DNA of 64,000 nt, taken from assembly GCA_007258455.2 (NCBI GenBank), contig VDFB02321327.1:62001-126000 (forward strand). The letters run 5' to 3'. The notes under the pieces were generated by a model. That model was not told where the DNA came from. It searched no databases and saw nothing but the letters and a program-made list of their open reading frames with translations. The stretch's first letter is position 1, and every line of letters starts with the position of its first letter. Of this stretch, positions 22,395 to 33,340 are shown piece by piece. This DNA is from Sequoia sempervirens. Taxonomy: Eukaryota > Streptophyta > Pinopsida > Cupressales > Cupressaceae. Both the position numbers and the translations under genes were made by a program.

Positions 22395-22730
22395 ACCCAG
22401 ATGCGTGACTCTGTTACCCAAATACGCAAAAACAGAACCCAAATGCGCAATAACAGAACCTAGATGCGCAATAACAGAACCCAAATGCACAAAAACAGAA
22501 CCCGGATGTGCAAGAATAGAAACCTGATGTGCAAGAACAAAGACCAAATGTGCAAGAACAAAACCTATATGCGCTAATTAAACTCCTAAATGCTCTTCAG
22601 AAATCCCCATATGCGCCATTCTATTCTCTAAATGCTCTTCAGAAATTTCCATATGCACCAAAACAGTCTTCATATGCGCTAAAGTACCTACAAAATAGAA
22701 AATTTTCAAATCTTCCAAACGCGCTGCCGA
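22395..22730. repeat. Array of ATGCGC-type motifs, primer-site-proximal
   Basis: A second array of the same family: 'AACAGAACCCAAATGCGCAA' units at about 20-23 bp spacing (22395-22560), then looser 'CATATGCGCCA' units to 22690. N has a short version at 11625-11685. Directly after it, 22738-22785 has four 'AAACCTGCAAGA' units. Confidence 0.7.
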
Positions 22731-22797
22731 ATGTCAGAAAACCTGCAAGAAAACCTGCAAGGAAACCTGCAAGAAAGAAGTCTAAAATGGGGGCATA

Positions 22798-22815
22798 GGC
22801 CCCACGGTGGGTGCC
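22798..22815 (-). other. M primer-binding site
   Basis: Minus-strand TGGCACCCACCGTGGGGC, five T's after the end of LTR-B2. Same layout as N's site. Confidence 0.75.
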
Positions 22816-22820
22816 AAAAA

Positions 22821-23900
22821 TTTAGATAAGTAGATAATCCAAAGAGTTTAAATGCATTGAAGACAATAAAAAAATTAAATCCTATCAAGCACCATGTAGT
22901 ACAAACCAGAATGAAAATAAAAATAGTAAACAAAGAAACTGCAAACCGATTTTCAAACTAGTGTTGATTGATCTCCATGGCTCTTCTCCACCTACACAAG
23001 GATGCAAGATTTCGAAGGTTGATTTTTGGAGGAATGTTGGTTGCTCAATTCTGCAGCATAACAACCTGATGAAGATGATAGATGGTGATTGAAGACTGAT
23101 TTTGACAGAGTGAAGATGCTAGAAGAAGATTCGATCGAAGAATGATTTTGACAACATAAGGATGTCTGAAGATTCTATGCAAATGGCCTGTGAAAGGTTT
23201 GATTTATAGATTTCGATGTGGACAGAGATAAGATTTGATAAGATTGATAATGATTTGATTTTTGTCAAAAGAGGAAAAACAATGAGATGAGATAAGATTT
23301 TTGAAAGATAGAAAGATTTTGATTTATTGTTTTAAAGAATTAAAACAAGATAAGATAAGATGTAAAAAAAAATAGAAAGATTTTGATTATCTTTTAAAGG
23401 AAATAAATCCTGAAAAAGATGAGAAGGATAATTGATGAATTATCTAATTAAATAAATTAATTAGATGCACATGAGTTTAGATTTTGGAAAGAAAGCAAGA
23501 AGATATTTTTGAGATTTTATTAATTAAATAAATATTTGATTTATTCAATTAATGTTGGATTTATGATTTCATCGATTAAATAATACAAATTATTTAATTA
23601 ACATTAGAAGAATTGATAGAAATGATTTAATTAATTAAATAATATAAATTATTTAATTAATATTAGAGGAATGGATGGAAATGATTTATTTAATTAAATA
23701 ATATAAATTATTTAATTAACATTAGAGGAATGGAAGGATTATTCATAGGAAGGGAATAAATGAAATTAGTCAAATAAATAAGATTTATTTAACTAATTAG
23801 ATGATGACATGGGTACCTAGGGCAAAACATGATACAAGGTGTCTAAATGATGCAATGTTGTGACAAGGTATCGTAAGATGACAATTTTTTGATGTCTACA
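22821..23900 (-). repeat. LTR-B, copy 2 (B2)
   Basis: Second copy of LTR-B. Its outer end TCTACA borders the AGTAT duplication. The inner end has changed from TGTAGA to TTTAGA. It is M's 5' LTR. Confidence 0.87.
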
Positions 23901-23905
23901 AGTAT

Positions 23906-25520
23906 AGCAGTCAAAATTTTAGGGATGAAAGAAATATGTTATCTCCCATTGAATTAAGGAAGCTTAGAGGATCGAAGCATAAGAATTTGGATATCTGGAA
24001 TGAATTCCCTGATTTCATCAATGCAGAAGTGATTCAGTTTATCTTGAACAGATTGGACAGAGATATCCTTACTCTTGATAAACCCTATTGAATCTCTGAA
24101 GATGTAATCAAGAATCTAACAAGTTTGTGCAATGTTGGTAATATTTTGAAGAAGAAATCGATTTGAAATGTTGAGGTCGAAGCCCTAACCAGAATAAGGG
24201 GATATTAGAGGGCTCTGATAATTGCATCGATTAAAGATCCATTGACAAGGTATGTTGCACATGGAATCTCATATAAGATCTTCTTTAGAAATAGAGAAGG
24301 ATCAACCACAACAGGTGTTGTATATATCGCTCATAAAATGATAATAGAAAATGAAGACTTTGACCTATGTAGTTTGATAAATGATCAACTGATGGAGAAT
24401 GTACAATTAACGAAGGATATTGACTACTCATTTAGGTTTGGCACCCTTGCAATATGCATTATGATGTATTTTCTAAATTGCTTGCCTATGAATGACAATG
24501 TGGTGTGGAAGGAAAATATGTTGGTTTGCAAGCAAATATTTGAGCATTACAACTCTTTTGAAAATGGGGAACACGTATATGAAAATTTCTTTAGAAAGGT
24601 GTTGGAAAAGTTTGGTGTAAGTTTTATCCCTCTTCTGGTAAAAATAAATGAAGTTGGATCATCCTCCAGAAAGATAGAGAAAAAGAAAAAGAGAGGAAGA
24701 TATTTGGCTAGTGTCTCTCCTTCGACACCCAAGTCAGAAAAAGTTGAAGAAAAGGGGCAAGGACAGTTGGTTGTAGATGTAGTGGATGAAGACTCTAATG
24801 AATATACTCCTAGAGATCAACCAAAACTAGGTGAACCAGAAATAATAATAGCTAAAGATAGTGATGAAGAAGGTGCTCTATTTAAATCAAAGATAATGCA
24901 AATTATTCAGGATAAAGATGGGATGCAAAAGATATCTGACATATGGTTGAATGGACCATCTTATGAGTAGAATCTCATTGAGAACACTTTAGGAAGATAC
25001 TTTGTTGATAGCAATATTGAATTGGAGTTTGCAGGATGTTCTCCTAGAAGAACTAATTGAGTGTGTTAAGGAGGCTATGGAATCTGTGCCTCTGGAAAGG
25101 AAAGAGGAGGAAATGATTTCCAATTTGAAGATGCAATTTAGGATATCTCTTGCTAAGCTGGAGAAGAGAATGAATGTGCTAAGACAGTGCATTGATTCAT
25201 CTAATAAAGTCTTCAATTACTGTGTAAGGTGGCCTCATGTTGCCAGCAAGTACAAGGATAAGTTGGAGGAAATTGAAAAAGAGCTTGTCAGGATTGGACA
25301 TGACTACAATATGTTTTTGGATAAGGATGAAAGGGTTAAGAAAAAGGTTTATGATCTGCAGGCTGAGCATGCAAAAGTTCACTTTGCTAGAAATAATCTC
25401 ATGGACACCTTCTGGAGAGTAAAAGACCTAACTGAAGGAAGACTAGAGCAAATGATTGAAGTGCTAAAGATAGGAGAAAAGTTGGAAGAAGCAATCACCA
25501 TTCCTGAATCCCTTATCTAG
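23906..25520 (+). pseudogene. copia ENV-like ORF
   Basis: Begins before the gypsy insertion (frame open from about 3480, 'KKQIKGTVTLDEY') and resumes at 23906 with 'SSQNFRDERN'. Stops break it near 24090 and 24165. Open stretches are 24242-24970 (242 codons) and, after a frameshift, 25002-25520 (172 codons). The first has a conserved-looking core around 'YKIFFRNREG' and 'SFRFGTLAICIMMYFLNCLP', then a Lys-rich and acidic tail. The second is rich in Glu/Lys/Leu heptads and should form coiled coils. Position between pol and 3' LTR, length and coiled coil match the ENV-like ORF of Sireviruses, whose function is unknown. I see no clear signal peptide. Confidence 0.7.
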
Positions 25521-25751
25521 ATTATCAATAAGACTTCAAAAAATAATAGCTTGATTATAGCTATTGGGATTGTGGTGGAATCTTGGAAGAAATTCCTTCT
25601 AGAAATTAAAGCTAAGTATAAAATAATCTTCTAATTTTTGCAACAGTTTCTCAAAATTTGATCCACTATTTTGCAAAAGGGAAAGAATAAGAAGAGAAGT
25701 ATAGTAAAAAATTACAAGGAGAGCAGAAGAAATAGAAGCTTTGTCATTGAT

Positions 25752-25889
25752 GTCAAAGGGGGAGAGAATGCAGTGAAAAATTCCTTGACATCAAAAGGGG
25801 GAGAAGTAGTCTTGGTTTTGTTGAGTTTTTGGTTTTGACACTTAGTCAATTTTTCACTAAGTGTTGCCATCAATGCCAAAGGGGGAGAT
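25752..25889 (+). other. Multiple polypurine tracts before copia 3' LTR
   Basis: TGTCAAAGGGGGAGA (about 25751-25765), ATCAAAAGGGGGAGA (about 25790-25804) and TGCCAAAGGGGGAGAT (25874-25889). The last touches the LTR. Repeated tracts of this form upstream of the 3' LTR are a known Sirevirus feature and support the classification. Confidence 0.85.
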
Positions 25890-26986
25890 TGTTGGAATAT
25901 GGCTTTGAGAGATCATTTTTGGCTACTTGTGTTGTCATTGATGACAACTAGAGTCAACAGTATGGTCCACAGTGTTAGTATTGCTCCTATCGGCAAGGGA
26001 AGTAAGATTTTGTAATCTACTAGCAGAAAGAATGAAGAGCAAAACATTCAGTGTGGATCTCTAGGGAAGTCTTCCTAGCATGTATACTATCCTACTGGTG
26101 AGTTTTTTGGTGTCACATTAGTCAGAGTTTGAGTAAAGAGGTTCGGTAATATGTTTCATGGTTTATTCTCTTATTTTGGCCGACATGTTTTATATGGCAT
26201 ATTGTGGATGTATGTGGAGTATGTATTTAGTTATTTCTTATGTTTTCAATTTTTTTTGGGGTCCCTACTATAGTCTAGCTGACTTGTGTGGGTGTGTATC
26301 AACTCTAATTAATGATTTGAGCTGACACAAGCAAGAATATTATATTTTGTTGTGAAGCCAACATACAATGAATTCTTGATTAGTGGGTATATAAAGGAGA
26401 TTGGAAAATCATTTTGAGTGTGAAGTAGCTATGGAAAAGATAGAAGTGTATGTTTATCAAGAAGAGAGAAAAAGAGGATAGATCAATTATTTGAGGGCAG
26501 AAAAAAGTTTTGTATGCTAAACAGAGCAGAACAGAGCAGAGCAAAAGTGTGAACTTGTCAAAAGATCCAAAATTTGATTATGAGCTTCATTGGAACTGAA
26601 TCTAGGCATTTGTAGATGTATTTTTAATTCAAAATTTTGTTGTAACTTCAATTATACTTTGTAAGGAAGTGAGCCTTTCTTTCTTAAGCAGTAAGCTCTA
26701 GGCAGTGTGCCTGAATGCAAGTGCATTCCCCTCTTTTAACATACTTTTAACAGAGTATACATTGTGGATTAATCTCCACCGTCGTTTTTCCCCTAACAAG
26801 GTTTCCACGTAAAATATTATGGTGTTATGGTGTTCATTAATGTGATTGATTGTTTCCCTTTGTTTATATGTTGTGAATGTTGTTTTAAGTTCAATTATTG
26901 TTGTTGATAGCTTTAGATCTGATTTGGAAGTCAAATATTATTGAACACTGATTCACCCCCCCTCTTAGTGTTCCTAGTGTCCAACA
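25890..26986 (+). repeat. copia 3' LTR
   Basis: TGTTGG...CCAACA, pairs with 648-1800. Lacks an internal block of about 45 bp present in the 5' copy. TATATAAAG at 26388-26396. Confidence 0.93.
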
Positions 26987-26991
26987 AAATC

Positions 26992-27628
26992 CAGTGCTAA
27001 AAAGGTTCAAGGACAAGGTTGAAAGGAAACTCTTATAGAATTTGTACTCCCTGGGTTACTAAATTATTCTCCAGTTGACATGTTTTAGGTATTGTCTCAA
27101 GTCAAAGTTATAGTTCCATTCTTTGAAATTATGAGGATAGATGAGGACAAGAATAAGACTATCACCCTTATTAACAATATTGTTTCTAGTGGGAAGGATA
27201 AACTAATAATCAATCAACCTAAAATAAGCACAAGCCAAGAAAAGAATGTTCAGACCAAAGCATTGATCAATGAAAATCCTAAGATATATCTAGGAACCAT
27301 GATTACTGCCAATCTAGATCATGTGAATCCATTTTTTCTAAGTTTGATCATTGATGGTAAGTTGCTTAGAAATTGCATAATAGACTCAGGGGCCTCAAAC
27401 AATGTAATTCTAGTAAATATCATGGAAGAAATGGGCTTAAAGGTTGATAGTACATATGGGAAGTGCTATGCTATAGATTCAAGGGAGGTGCCTGCCATTG
27501 GGGTAATCAACAAAGTCCCATATAAATTGGCAGAATTTCCTGAAAAGGAGTTCTATATGAATTTGCTTAGAAATTGCTTAATAGACTCAGGGGCCTCAAA
27601 CAATGTAATTCTAGTAAACTCCATGTGA
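26992..27628 (+). pseudogene. G1 aspartic protease region with duplicated active site
   Basis: Frame continues from 1-647. After stops near 27025 and 27087 it is open from 27092. 'LSQVKVIVPFFEI' leads to the retropepsin active site 'CIIDSGASNNVILVN' (27376-27420), with the intact D-S-G triad. A second, nearly identical 'LLRNCLIDSGASNNVILVN' follows at 27561-27617 and then a stop. The flap (ILGR) region is missing. A piece of about 60 bp seems to have been copied and joined to the sequence just upstream of RT, with loss of the rest of the protease. Confidence 0.8.
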
Positions 27629-27639
27629 GAAGTATGCTA

Positions 27640-28090
27640 ATTGCTTTGTTGAGGAAATACATACATATGTTTGCATGGTCGTGTGATGATTTGAAGGCTT
27701 AAAAGGAGGACTTGTTTCAAAATGAGATACCACTAAAGCCTGATGCAAAGCCTTTTAGGTAGAAATAGAGGCCCATTAACCCCACTCTGCAAGAAGAGAT
27801 TACTAAGCTAAGAGATGTAGGGATTATAAAGCCTATCAGACACTCATGATGGGTATAAAAACTAGTTCTAGTCAGAAAAAAATGGAGACCTGAGGCTATT
27901 TGTAGATTTTAGGAATCTAAATGTGACATCTTTAAAAGATAACTACCCTTTACCTAATATGGAGGCAATGCTGCAGAAGGTGACTGGATGTGAGTTGCTC
28001 TCTATGATGGATTGGTTTTCAAGTTATAACCAAGTCATGGTGGAGTTGAAACAATTTAAAATAGAATTTACAATACCATGGGGGACATAT
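27640..28090 (+). pseudogene. G1 reverse transcriptase, N-terminal part
   Basis: Translates, with stops and a frame change, as 'LLRKYIHMFAWSCDDLKA', 'PTLQEEITKLRDVGIIKPI', 'KLVLVRKK', then 'LFVDFRNLN', 'DNYPLPNM' and 'LSMMDWFSSYNQVMVEL', ending in 'IPWGTY' where the CACTA element enters. These are standard gypsy RT motifs 1-4. The rest is at 33836. Confidence 0.8.
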
Positions 28091-28119
28091 CACTAACTCA
28101 TTTGACTGCAAAATCCGAT

Positions 28120-28330
28120 GAAATTTCTGACGAAATATGTATAATTTGATGTATCATCGGGTTCTTGTAAAATTTGATGTGTAATTTTCAATTTTTTGAA
28201 AGTTTATCCCCGACGTTCGTCAAAATTTTGACAAACCTGGGGTTCATCGAAATGTCGGCTATCATTTTCGTCCAATTTTCGACAAACATGAAAAATAGAA
28301 AAAAATCAAATTGTGGCCGACATAAAGAAA
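28120..28330. repeat. CACTA left subterminal repeat region
   Basis: Several CGATGAA/GACGAA/CATCGAAA-like motifs in both directions, for example 'CCCCGACGTTCGTC' near 28207 and 'TTCATCGAAATGTCGGC' near 28242. They are probable transposase binding sites by analogy with En/Spm. Confidence 0.55.
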
Positions 28331-30847
28331 AGTAAGTTCATGCCTGATTTATTGCGATAGTTTTTTTCTCTACTTGAGACAGTTTGTGGAGAACTAAGGA
28401 CGATTTTCTTGGGAAAAATCAGAAAAAATTCAAGAAGATATTGCCAGGTTGAAGGTAGTCATTGAATTTTTGCAGAATTCAGTTGTGAAGTCAGATTTGT
28501 AGTTCTAGGTTTGAAAATCATATTTTAAAGCAACATCTCATTAGACTTCATTTTTAGAGGTTTAGGGTTTTGAAATTTTCATGTCTAGATTTTGTTGTGT
28601 GGAATCACCATAAGATCACAACCAAGGAACAAATTCTTGTGACTATAATTATGTGATCCATAACTCTATTGGTCATGTGGCACAGTTGTGATATAACAAA
28701 TATAGGATGCATTCATGTGTGACCCAAGTTTAATGTGGCTATGTTGTGATAGAAATGGAGACACTCATATAATGTAGTTAATTTAGGTTGTATAATGTAG
28801 GTGTCAATCATCATTAGGTGCATTCAGGTTGTCTCAAGTTTAACATGCTAGGATGTAATTATAGCATGATCGAAGAGTGATTACCTCTTGTTGTAATAAA
28901 GAGCCTATAACTCTGGTTGATATGCAAAGTGGTTGTGTTATATCAATTATGTAGTGCATTCAAGCACAACCCATGTTTAATGGGCTATTCTAGAGAGTGA
29001 TCAAGATTTTATAAACCTTATAAATGTTACTTGACATATATTTGCATAATCTCAAATTCCTTCAGAGGCTTTTGAAGTATCAATGTATCCTATATAGGGT
29101 TTAGAATGATTTCTTTTAATTGAAAAAATAAATAAATGATGCATTTCCCTGTAATTAGATAATGTGGAGATCTCCTAAATCTGCCCCAACACACTATCCT
29201 CTTTGGCACTGTATTCATTACTCCAGCTACTAGGTTTTTGCATGTGACATCTTTAATATCTTCATGACCGTGGCTTTTAAATAGATCTCAGTCTTTTTTT
29301 TAATCCTTTTCATGGTAACCCTTGTGTTCCATAATCCACCTTCAATCTCTTCTAAGAACTGTGTCTTAAGCTAGACTGCATAGTATGCATATAAAGAAAG
29401 TCTTTCATACCTACCACTGTTCCAAACCACCACTCACTGCCTTACTTAAAATGTTGCCTCCATAAGTACAATAGCATGTTTTAAAATCATGGTTGCCAGT
29501 GATTGACCATTAAGGTCACCACTTTCATGATGAAGATACAATGAGATTTTTGTCTTCAAACTCAAGGCATTATGCAAGATAACTTTGTGAATTGTTTGTT
29601 GTGTACAATTTTATTTTCTTACACATTTACTACTTTGATAACTTCCTTTAAGACTGGGTATTGCACCCTCAACTGCAATCTCAAACAGATCACTCACTAT
29701 CACTTGAAGATTCCTTTCATGAGCATCCTTCTATAAAATCAAACTATGCCCTATAGACTGCCTACTTACTACATGGGACTCATTGTTTCATGGTATTGTA
29801 GTTCTTAAGATCCTTCAACCTTATTGACACTACTTCACAGTCCACAAGGTATTATTCACTATTCTCCCATCTTTGATGAGTCTCAAAACACTGCTCAAAC
29901 ATGCAATCCACTACCTCCATTATACATTAATGGCTAAGAAGAAACATTGAACCTATGATTACCACTGTTACTTCATTTGGACAGTCATTCCCTGATTGCA
30001 TTTCCTTGTCTAACACTACCAAAAGCATTTGAAAAACCCTTAAGGTCAGCAAGGGGGTAAGGAAAATCACTATTAAAATCTCCACTTTACTATGCAAGGT
30101 TTTAGCTTTATTATCTTGTCACTACTCAGCCTCTTTTTGACTGTCACATCTCAAGTGACTGTCATTCTTCTTACCGTGGATTGCATTTACAAATGTCACT
30201 AAGCTACATATTGTGCTTGTTATTGGCTACAATCTTTAGATTGCAGATTTTGTTATTACCTACAATGTCTCAATCTTTCTGGTATTGCAACCTCACTAAT
30301 CCGCTATAGTTATTGTTTATGTTTCTACGGAGGCCTAGGGTTTGTACCCTAATCATACTCTTACCAATGCTTATGTTGTTTTTTATTAGGGATCTCTCAA
30401 TGTTGAGGGCCCTAGGGAGAAGCTCGTCATAAGAAGTGACACATTGCATCTTTAACTAAAAGGATAAATTCGTATTGAGATTAGCAATGATGATTTTGAC
30501 TTGTTGCTCCTTAGGAATGGGTCACTTGCTCTTACTAGCTCGCTACCTCCATCATTGTAGGAATTTTTTGATCAAGTTCAATATTATGATTTTAGGAGTC
30601 TTAACGGTTGGAAATCATAGTAAAATCAAAATTTAATAAGTTTTTGAATTAGCATTTTAAAGTGTTTTTTGGGGTCATTAACTTCAGACTATCTTCTCTT
30701 TTGTAGGGGTGGTTGCATGCCAAATTTTTTTGGTGTAAAATATCAGAATTATTAGATTATGTTACCTGTCTATGAATAAAAATTATTGGAGTGTGAGTTT
30801 GATATTTTTTGAAGATCTAAATAGTCAAGCTTGGTAAAGAAAAATCA
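28331..30847 (+). other. CACTA internal region without recognised gene
   Basis: About 2.5 kb with no long ORF and no motif I know. AT-rich up to 29150, then a more mixed stretch to 30450. It may be degraded TNPA-type exon/intron sequence or captured DNA; I cannot tell which. Confidence 0.35.
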
Positions 30848-32195
30848 TGTCAGATAATATTAGTCCAGAACAAAATGAAGAGACACTTGATAGATTGTGG
30901 GCTAGATTGAAAAGAAAGGGTGATGGGAAATGTTATTGTCCTTGCAATAATTGAAAGGGCTTAAAGACGAGATGACTTTTAATCACAATAGCTGAGAAAC
31001 ATTGTAGGAAGCATGGTCACGTTGAAGGGGGGCATGATTATCATCCATTGGTAAGTTGTTCATTATATGTGTTTATATTGATTGAATTTGTAAATGTTTA
31101 TATCGTTTTAACATTTTATGTATATATATATATAATCACTTGATCATGATCATGGTTTATTTGTGTCTATCATTTATATAAAGGTGGGGCACCCTAGGGC
31201 ATATGATATGGATTATCATGGCCCGAAGAATGTGGTTTGCAAGCGGATGAACATGGAGCTGTGAATATCGAAGATGAAGTTAATGATCCTATGGAAGAAG
31301 ATAATCATGCACCAAAAACACAGTTGAAGATGATGTACGAATACATTGATCCATGACACATTTAGTGGCAGAGCTGATCATGATGATCAAGATGACTTTG
31401 ATGATGTTCATGATTTACTTGTACTTGAGAAGGCATACAAGCCCCTTTATGAAGGCTCCCAAACAACTCTTCTCTCTATTGTATTGTTGCTGTTGAACTT
31501 GAAGGTTATGAATGGTTTATCAAACATAGCAATCTCACAAATGTTAAGGTATGTCATATATGTCATCTTTTTTCATCTATTTTAATTGTTGTTAGTTCAT
31601 CACTAGTAAATAAAGGATGAAATATGTACCATTAATATTCTTTATATGAACAAATTATTTTTTGTTGTAGATTGATTGGTGAATTTTTGTTACCACCATC
31701 AAATATTTTAGCTTGCTCATACTGAGATTTATGTGACATTATGAAAGATATCAGAATGGAGTATCAAGCAATAGATGCATGTCCTAATGATCATATTATA
31801 TATCATAAACAATAGGAATTTGCAATAGAATTCCTAGAATGTCATATCAGTAGATATCGAACAGATCAACTAACAAAAAAGGTGCCTCACAAGGTTCTTC
31901 GTTATATTCCCATTATTCCACGTATGCAACAATTATTTAGGTGTGAAAGCTTAGCATAATTTATGGATTACCATGCATGGAATAGAAGCGGAGATGACAT
32001 TCTTCAAATGCCTGTGGATGGTTCTGCATTTAGGGACATGGAGGAAAAATGGACACATTTTAAAGAAGAACCTCGTAATCTCAGGATTTCATTGGGAGCG
32101 GACGGTGTCAATCCATTTGGAGAGCTGAGATCTATTTACTCAGTGTGGCCTATTTTTGTTATCAACAATAACATTCCTCCATGGATGTCAATAAT
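30848..32195 (+). pseudogene. CACTA TNP2-type transposase relic
   Basis: Several pieces match the order of a CACTA transposase. The transposase-associated N-terminal domain is at 30848-31060 ('LWARLKRKGDGKCYCPCNN' and, after stops, 'HGHVEGGHDYHP'). 'EKAYKPLYEGSQTTLLSIV' and 'LKVMNGLSNIAISQML' are at 31425-31550. The TNP2 core is at about 31670-32195 ('PRMQQLFRCESLA', 'MDYHAWNRSGDDILQMPVDG', 'NLRISLGADGVNPFGELRS', 'YSVWPIFVINNNIPPWMS'). The DG-NPFG and PPWM blocks are family signatures. A likely intron lies at about 31060-31185, and perhaps another at 31553-31670. The C-terminal half is missing and there are several stops, so it is inactive. Confidence 0.85.
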
Positions 32196-33340
32196 TTTAA
32201 GTTGTTTCCATTCCAATGTTATGAGTTTAGTTTGTTTTTATGGCTTTGTATGAATATCACATTGTGTTGTGTGTGGATTTGGTTTCAAAGCTCTGTTTCT
32301 TCTATTTTTAGTGGTGACATAACAGTAAAATTTGACTTTTGTGCATAACAGGTTAGTGGAAAAATTGACAGCTCTGAAGGGTTTAGAGGGTTGATTGAGA
32401 TAGATACACAGATATTTGGATCTTGTTGTTGATGGGAGGCTTCGACTTAACCATGAAATTTTGTACCATCTGCAAATATGCAAAAGTTTCTCTACTTACA
32501 TTCATTCTTGATCATAAATGTTGTGAATGATATTAATGCTTCGAACTTAAGATTCGTTTCATTGTTATAATGATCAAAATGTTATACTTTTCTATACATT
32601 CAAGCATTCTCTTGCCCCCTACCCTTTGCTCTCTCCCCCCTCCTTTTAAGAATTTTCTTTGTCATAAAACATTCACATTTATGTCTCATTTACACAAATT
32701 TATCTGAAGTGCTAGGAGTGAATAAAGATGTGTAAAAGATGATGGATTGAAAAGTGTCTTTTAGGCCTCCTTGTAGCATTAGAAAATGGGTCATTTGTTG
32801 CCTTTTGTGTTGGAGTCAAAACTTGTGGTTTTGAGGGTTTGTGGAGGATAGTATCAAGTGTCAAAAACCAGTGAGTTTGGTCTAGTTTCAGTCATTAGAA
32901 GGATTTTATGTTGACCGTCCCATTAGACAGGGCTACAAGGGCTACAAGGCCTAATATGGCAGCGATAGATGAAAGAGTGTTCCCAAGTGAGAAGTCTTGT
33001 TTGTTGGCTTATTTTAGCCATGTTAAGAGATTCTGAGTCATTTCCAAGCCTCCTGATTGCATTTGGGTGTGTGGAGTTAAAATAGTACTTAAGTTGCTCA
33101 TTAGTTGTATGGTGTATTAAGGAGTCTATATAAGAGTATTTGAGAGAAGCTCTTAAGAGATTATCTTCCCCTGCCACTCTGCATGAATAATAAAATAAAC
33201 ATGGAAAATGACCGAATAAAACAATTGCTCAAGATTTGAATACAAAGGGACGCGACTTGCTTGATCTCTCACCAATGGTACATTTCAACGAATGTATTTT
33301 TTTTTAAAACTACATTGTTTTGAGGAACGCAACAGATGAA
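32196..33340 (+). other. CACTA region after the transposase relic
   Basis: No supported gene. There is a C/T-rich stretch at 32610-32650, and 'TCTATATAAGAG' near 33125 looks like a TATA box followed by 60 bp without clear coding. This could be the remains of a small inserted LTR or a promoter. The minus-strand frame 32923-33177 is not convincing. Confidence 0.3.

Larger units (their letters stand above)
20511..22797 (-). other. M 5' leader
   Basis: About 2.3 kb between primer site and gag. No convincing gene. A 76-codon minus frame at 20695-20925 and a 97-codon frame at 21049-21342 are open, but the second just translates a tandem repeat. The leader holds two arrays of a TGCGCTA-type motif (next entries) and, near 21990-22010, the 'GATGAAATCCCC' block shared with N's leader. 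Confidence 0.55.
3528..23900 (-). mobile_element. Composite Tat-like gypsy insertion (elements M and N)
   Basis: Read on the minus strand the order is LTR-B2 (23900-22821), primer site, gag, protease, G-patch ORF, RT, RNase H, second RNase H, integrase, LTR-A2 (13017-11788), a second primer site, a 642-codon ORF, polypurine tract, LTR-B1 (5831-4750) and LTR-A1 (4744-3528). Outer ends carry AGTAT duplications, so the whole behaved as one insertion or was rebuilt inside one. M is the gag-pol part with B-type LTRs. N is the pol-less part with an A-type LTR. The A1/A2 and B1/B2 pairs are very similar by eye, far closer than the copia LTRs, so this is the youngest large insertion on the left side. 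Confidence 0.8.
648..26986 (+). mobile_element. Sirevirus-like Ty1/copia element without pol
   Basis: LTRs at 648-1800 and 25890-26986 bound an internal region holding an initiator-Met-type primer site, a gag with four zinc knuckles, an ENV-like ORF and repeated polypurine tracts. These are the marks of the Sirevirus branch of copia. With the nested gypsy composite (3528-23905) removed, the internal region is only about 3.7 kb and has no room for protease, integrase, RT or RNase H. The copy was therefore pol-less before the gypsy insertion. Flanks TAATT (643-647) and AAATC (26987-26991) are best read as an eroded 5 bp target duplication, because the host frame is kept when one is removed. Confidence 0.85.

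Noticed and set aside
22395..22730. CRISPR-like array
   Set aside because: Units are short, uneven and degenerate, with no constant spacer length or cas genes; the context is a plant LTR element.
22529..22798. Plus-strand 89-codon ORF ending in repeated KPARKPARK
   Set aside because: Antisense to the M leader next to the primer site; the repeat is four copies of a 12-base unit.
32238..33177. Two minus-strand ORFs (81 and 84 codons) in the CACTA right half
   Set aside because: No motif, no codon signature, and they overlap likely untranslated CACTA sequence.
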